DNA of 15,409 nucleotides, from contig JAAYZQ010000282.1 in assembly GCA_012514775.1 (NCBI GenBank), positions 1-15,409 of the forward strand, given 5' to 3'. Source of the stretch: Anaerolineaceae bacterium (GTDB taxonomy: Bacteria > Chloroflexota > Anaerolineae > JAAYZQ01). Below are positions 15,109 to 15,409 of this stretch, in pieces; positions within the stretch are counted from its first letter, which is position 1; every line of letters starts with the position of its first letter. The position numbers and the translations under genes are program-made. The notes under the pieces were generated by a model. That model was not told where the DNA came from. It searched no databases and saw only the letters and a list, made by a program, of their open reading frames with translations.

Positions 15109-15137
15109 ATTATAGCAGAGTTGTGTCAAAATGGGAA
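15109..15137 (-). promoter_or_regulatory. Promoter for parAB, close to the start codon
   Basis: On the minus strand, TTCCCA (15132-15137, four of six), a 17-base spacer and a perfect TATAAT (15109-15114) whose last bases overlap an ATG. The start point would be near 15102, leaving about four bases before the inner parA ATG. A TTGACA at 15124-15129 is only 9 bases from the -10 box and cannot serve as its -35. Confidence 0.55.
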
Positions 15138-15147
15138 AAATCACAAC
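15120..15147. promoter_or_regulatory. Spaced inverted repeat in the parA promoter
   Basis: GTTGTG (15120-15125) and CACAAC (15142-15147) are exact inverted copies separated by 16 bases, giving a 22-base centre-to-centre distance, about two helical turns. They flank the -35 region of the parAB promoter. This could be an operator for autoregulation, but six-base arms can occur by chance. Confidence 0.25.
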
Positions 15148-15151
15148 GGAC

Positions 15152-15409
15152 CTACCCCGACCGGGCAAAGGCCAGCAGTTCTTCCAGGGAACAGGTGGCC
15201 AGGCCGATGACGTGGTCGCCGCCCCCGTAGTACACGTACACCGTGCCGTCCACGACGGGGTTGGCCCCGGAAAAGACGACGTTCGGCACGTCGCCCTTGA
15301 GCTCCCAGAGCTCCCTGGGCTCGAAAATCGACTCGGCTGCCCGGTGGATGATGCGCGACGGATCGTCGAGGTCCAGCAGGCAGGTGCCAAAGCGGTAGAT
15401 GTGGTCCTC
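15152..15409 (-). CDS. GH130 family glycoside phosphorylase, C-terminal end
   Basis: The frame is open from the window edge to the TAG at 15152-15154 and gives the last 85 residues. They match the C-terminus of GH130 beta-mannoside/mannooligosaccharide phosphorylases: [19 protein letters not shown], an aromatic/acidic [15 protein letters not shown] block, then a [15 protein letters not shown] strand and a short ELLAFARSG tail. GH130 enzymes use phosphate to cleave beta-mannosidic bonds and release mannose 1-phosphate, though some members are hydrolases. The catalytic acid and phosphate-binding residues lie upstream of this fragment, so the exact activity cannot be judged. It ends about 50 bases before parA on the same strand, but parA has its own promoter. 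Confidence 0.8.
   Translation of the reverse strand, partial: EDHIYRFGTCLLDLDDPSRIIHRAAESIFEPRELWELKGDVPNVVFSGANPVVDGTVYVYYGGGDHVIGLATCSLEELLAFARSG

Noticed and set aside
15124..15129. TTGACA upstream of parA as a -35 box
   Set aside because: It is only 9 bases from the TATAAT box, and no -10-like hexamer lies 16-18 bases downstream of it.
13483..15409. parS site near parAB
   Set aside because: The CACGTG cores present in the window were examined for the flanking TGTTTC/GAAACA arms and none has them, so no parS is claimed here.

Overview
The window is one densely coded stretch of a GC-rich bacterial chromosome. Fifteen protein genes, two of them cut by the window edges, fill nearly all of it. 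The longest gap between genes is under 70 bases. No tRNA, rRNA, CRISPR array, insertion sequence or phage gene was seen. The gene set suggests a Chloroflexota bacterium of the Anaerolineae/Caldilineae kind: a UPF0182 giant membrane protein, single-pass proteins with Thr/Pro-rich 'TPTP' linkers, a LysM plus lamin-tail protein, a DUF92 protein, and a GH130 phosphorylase near chromosomal parAB. This placement is an inference from gene content and composition, not from a marker gene.

Layout. (1) 1-1007, plus strand: C-terminal part of a DUF1998 (MrfA/Hrq1-like) helicase with an HNH nuclease motif embedded in it. A perfect 13-bp inverted repeat overlaps its stop codon and separates it from the convergent operon that follows. 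(2) 1066-5899, minus strand: a four-gene unit read DUF1992 protein, 76-residue unknown protein, UPF0182 membrane protein, helix-hairpin-helix membrane protein. The first three genes are linked by overlaps. (3) 5956-7227, plus strand: a tandem histidine phosphatase, divergent from unit 2, behind a near-consensus sigma-70 promoter whose -10 box lies inside a palindrome. (4) 7282-10851, minus strand: ilvE, a PH-domain membrane protein, a DUF92 membrane protein and a LysM/lamin-tail protein, probably one transcript from a TATAAT promoter at 10872-10900. (5) 10901-13415, minus strand: rnd, surE and a nitroreductase, tightly spaced, behind a promoter placed so close to the rnd start that the mRNA may be leaderless. 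(6) 13483-15098, minus strand: parA and parB with an ATGA overlap, again behind a promoter that allows almost no leader. (7) 15152-15409, minus strand: C-terminal end of a GH130 glycoside phosphorylase.

How the genes fit together. Housekeeping functions are segregation (parAB), RNA processing (rnd), nucleotide phosphatase (surE) and branched-chain amino acid metabolism (ilvE). They are interleaved with membrane and envelope proteins of poorly known function. No complete unknown defence or mobile system is visible. The most unusual items are the helicase-HNH polypeptide, the membrane protein with its HhH domain on the predicted cytoplasmic side, the conserved-looking but uncharacterised DUF1992/76-aa/UPF0182/HhH operon, the two-domain phosphatase whose halves differ at the general-acid position, and the near-leaderless promoters of rnd and parA.
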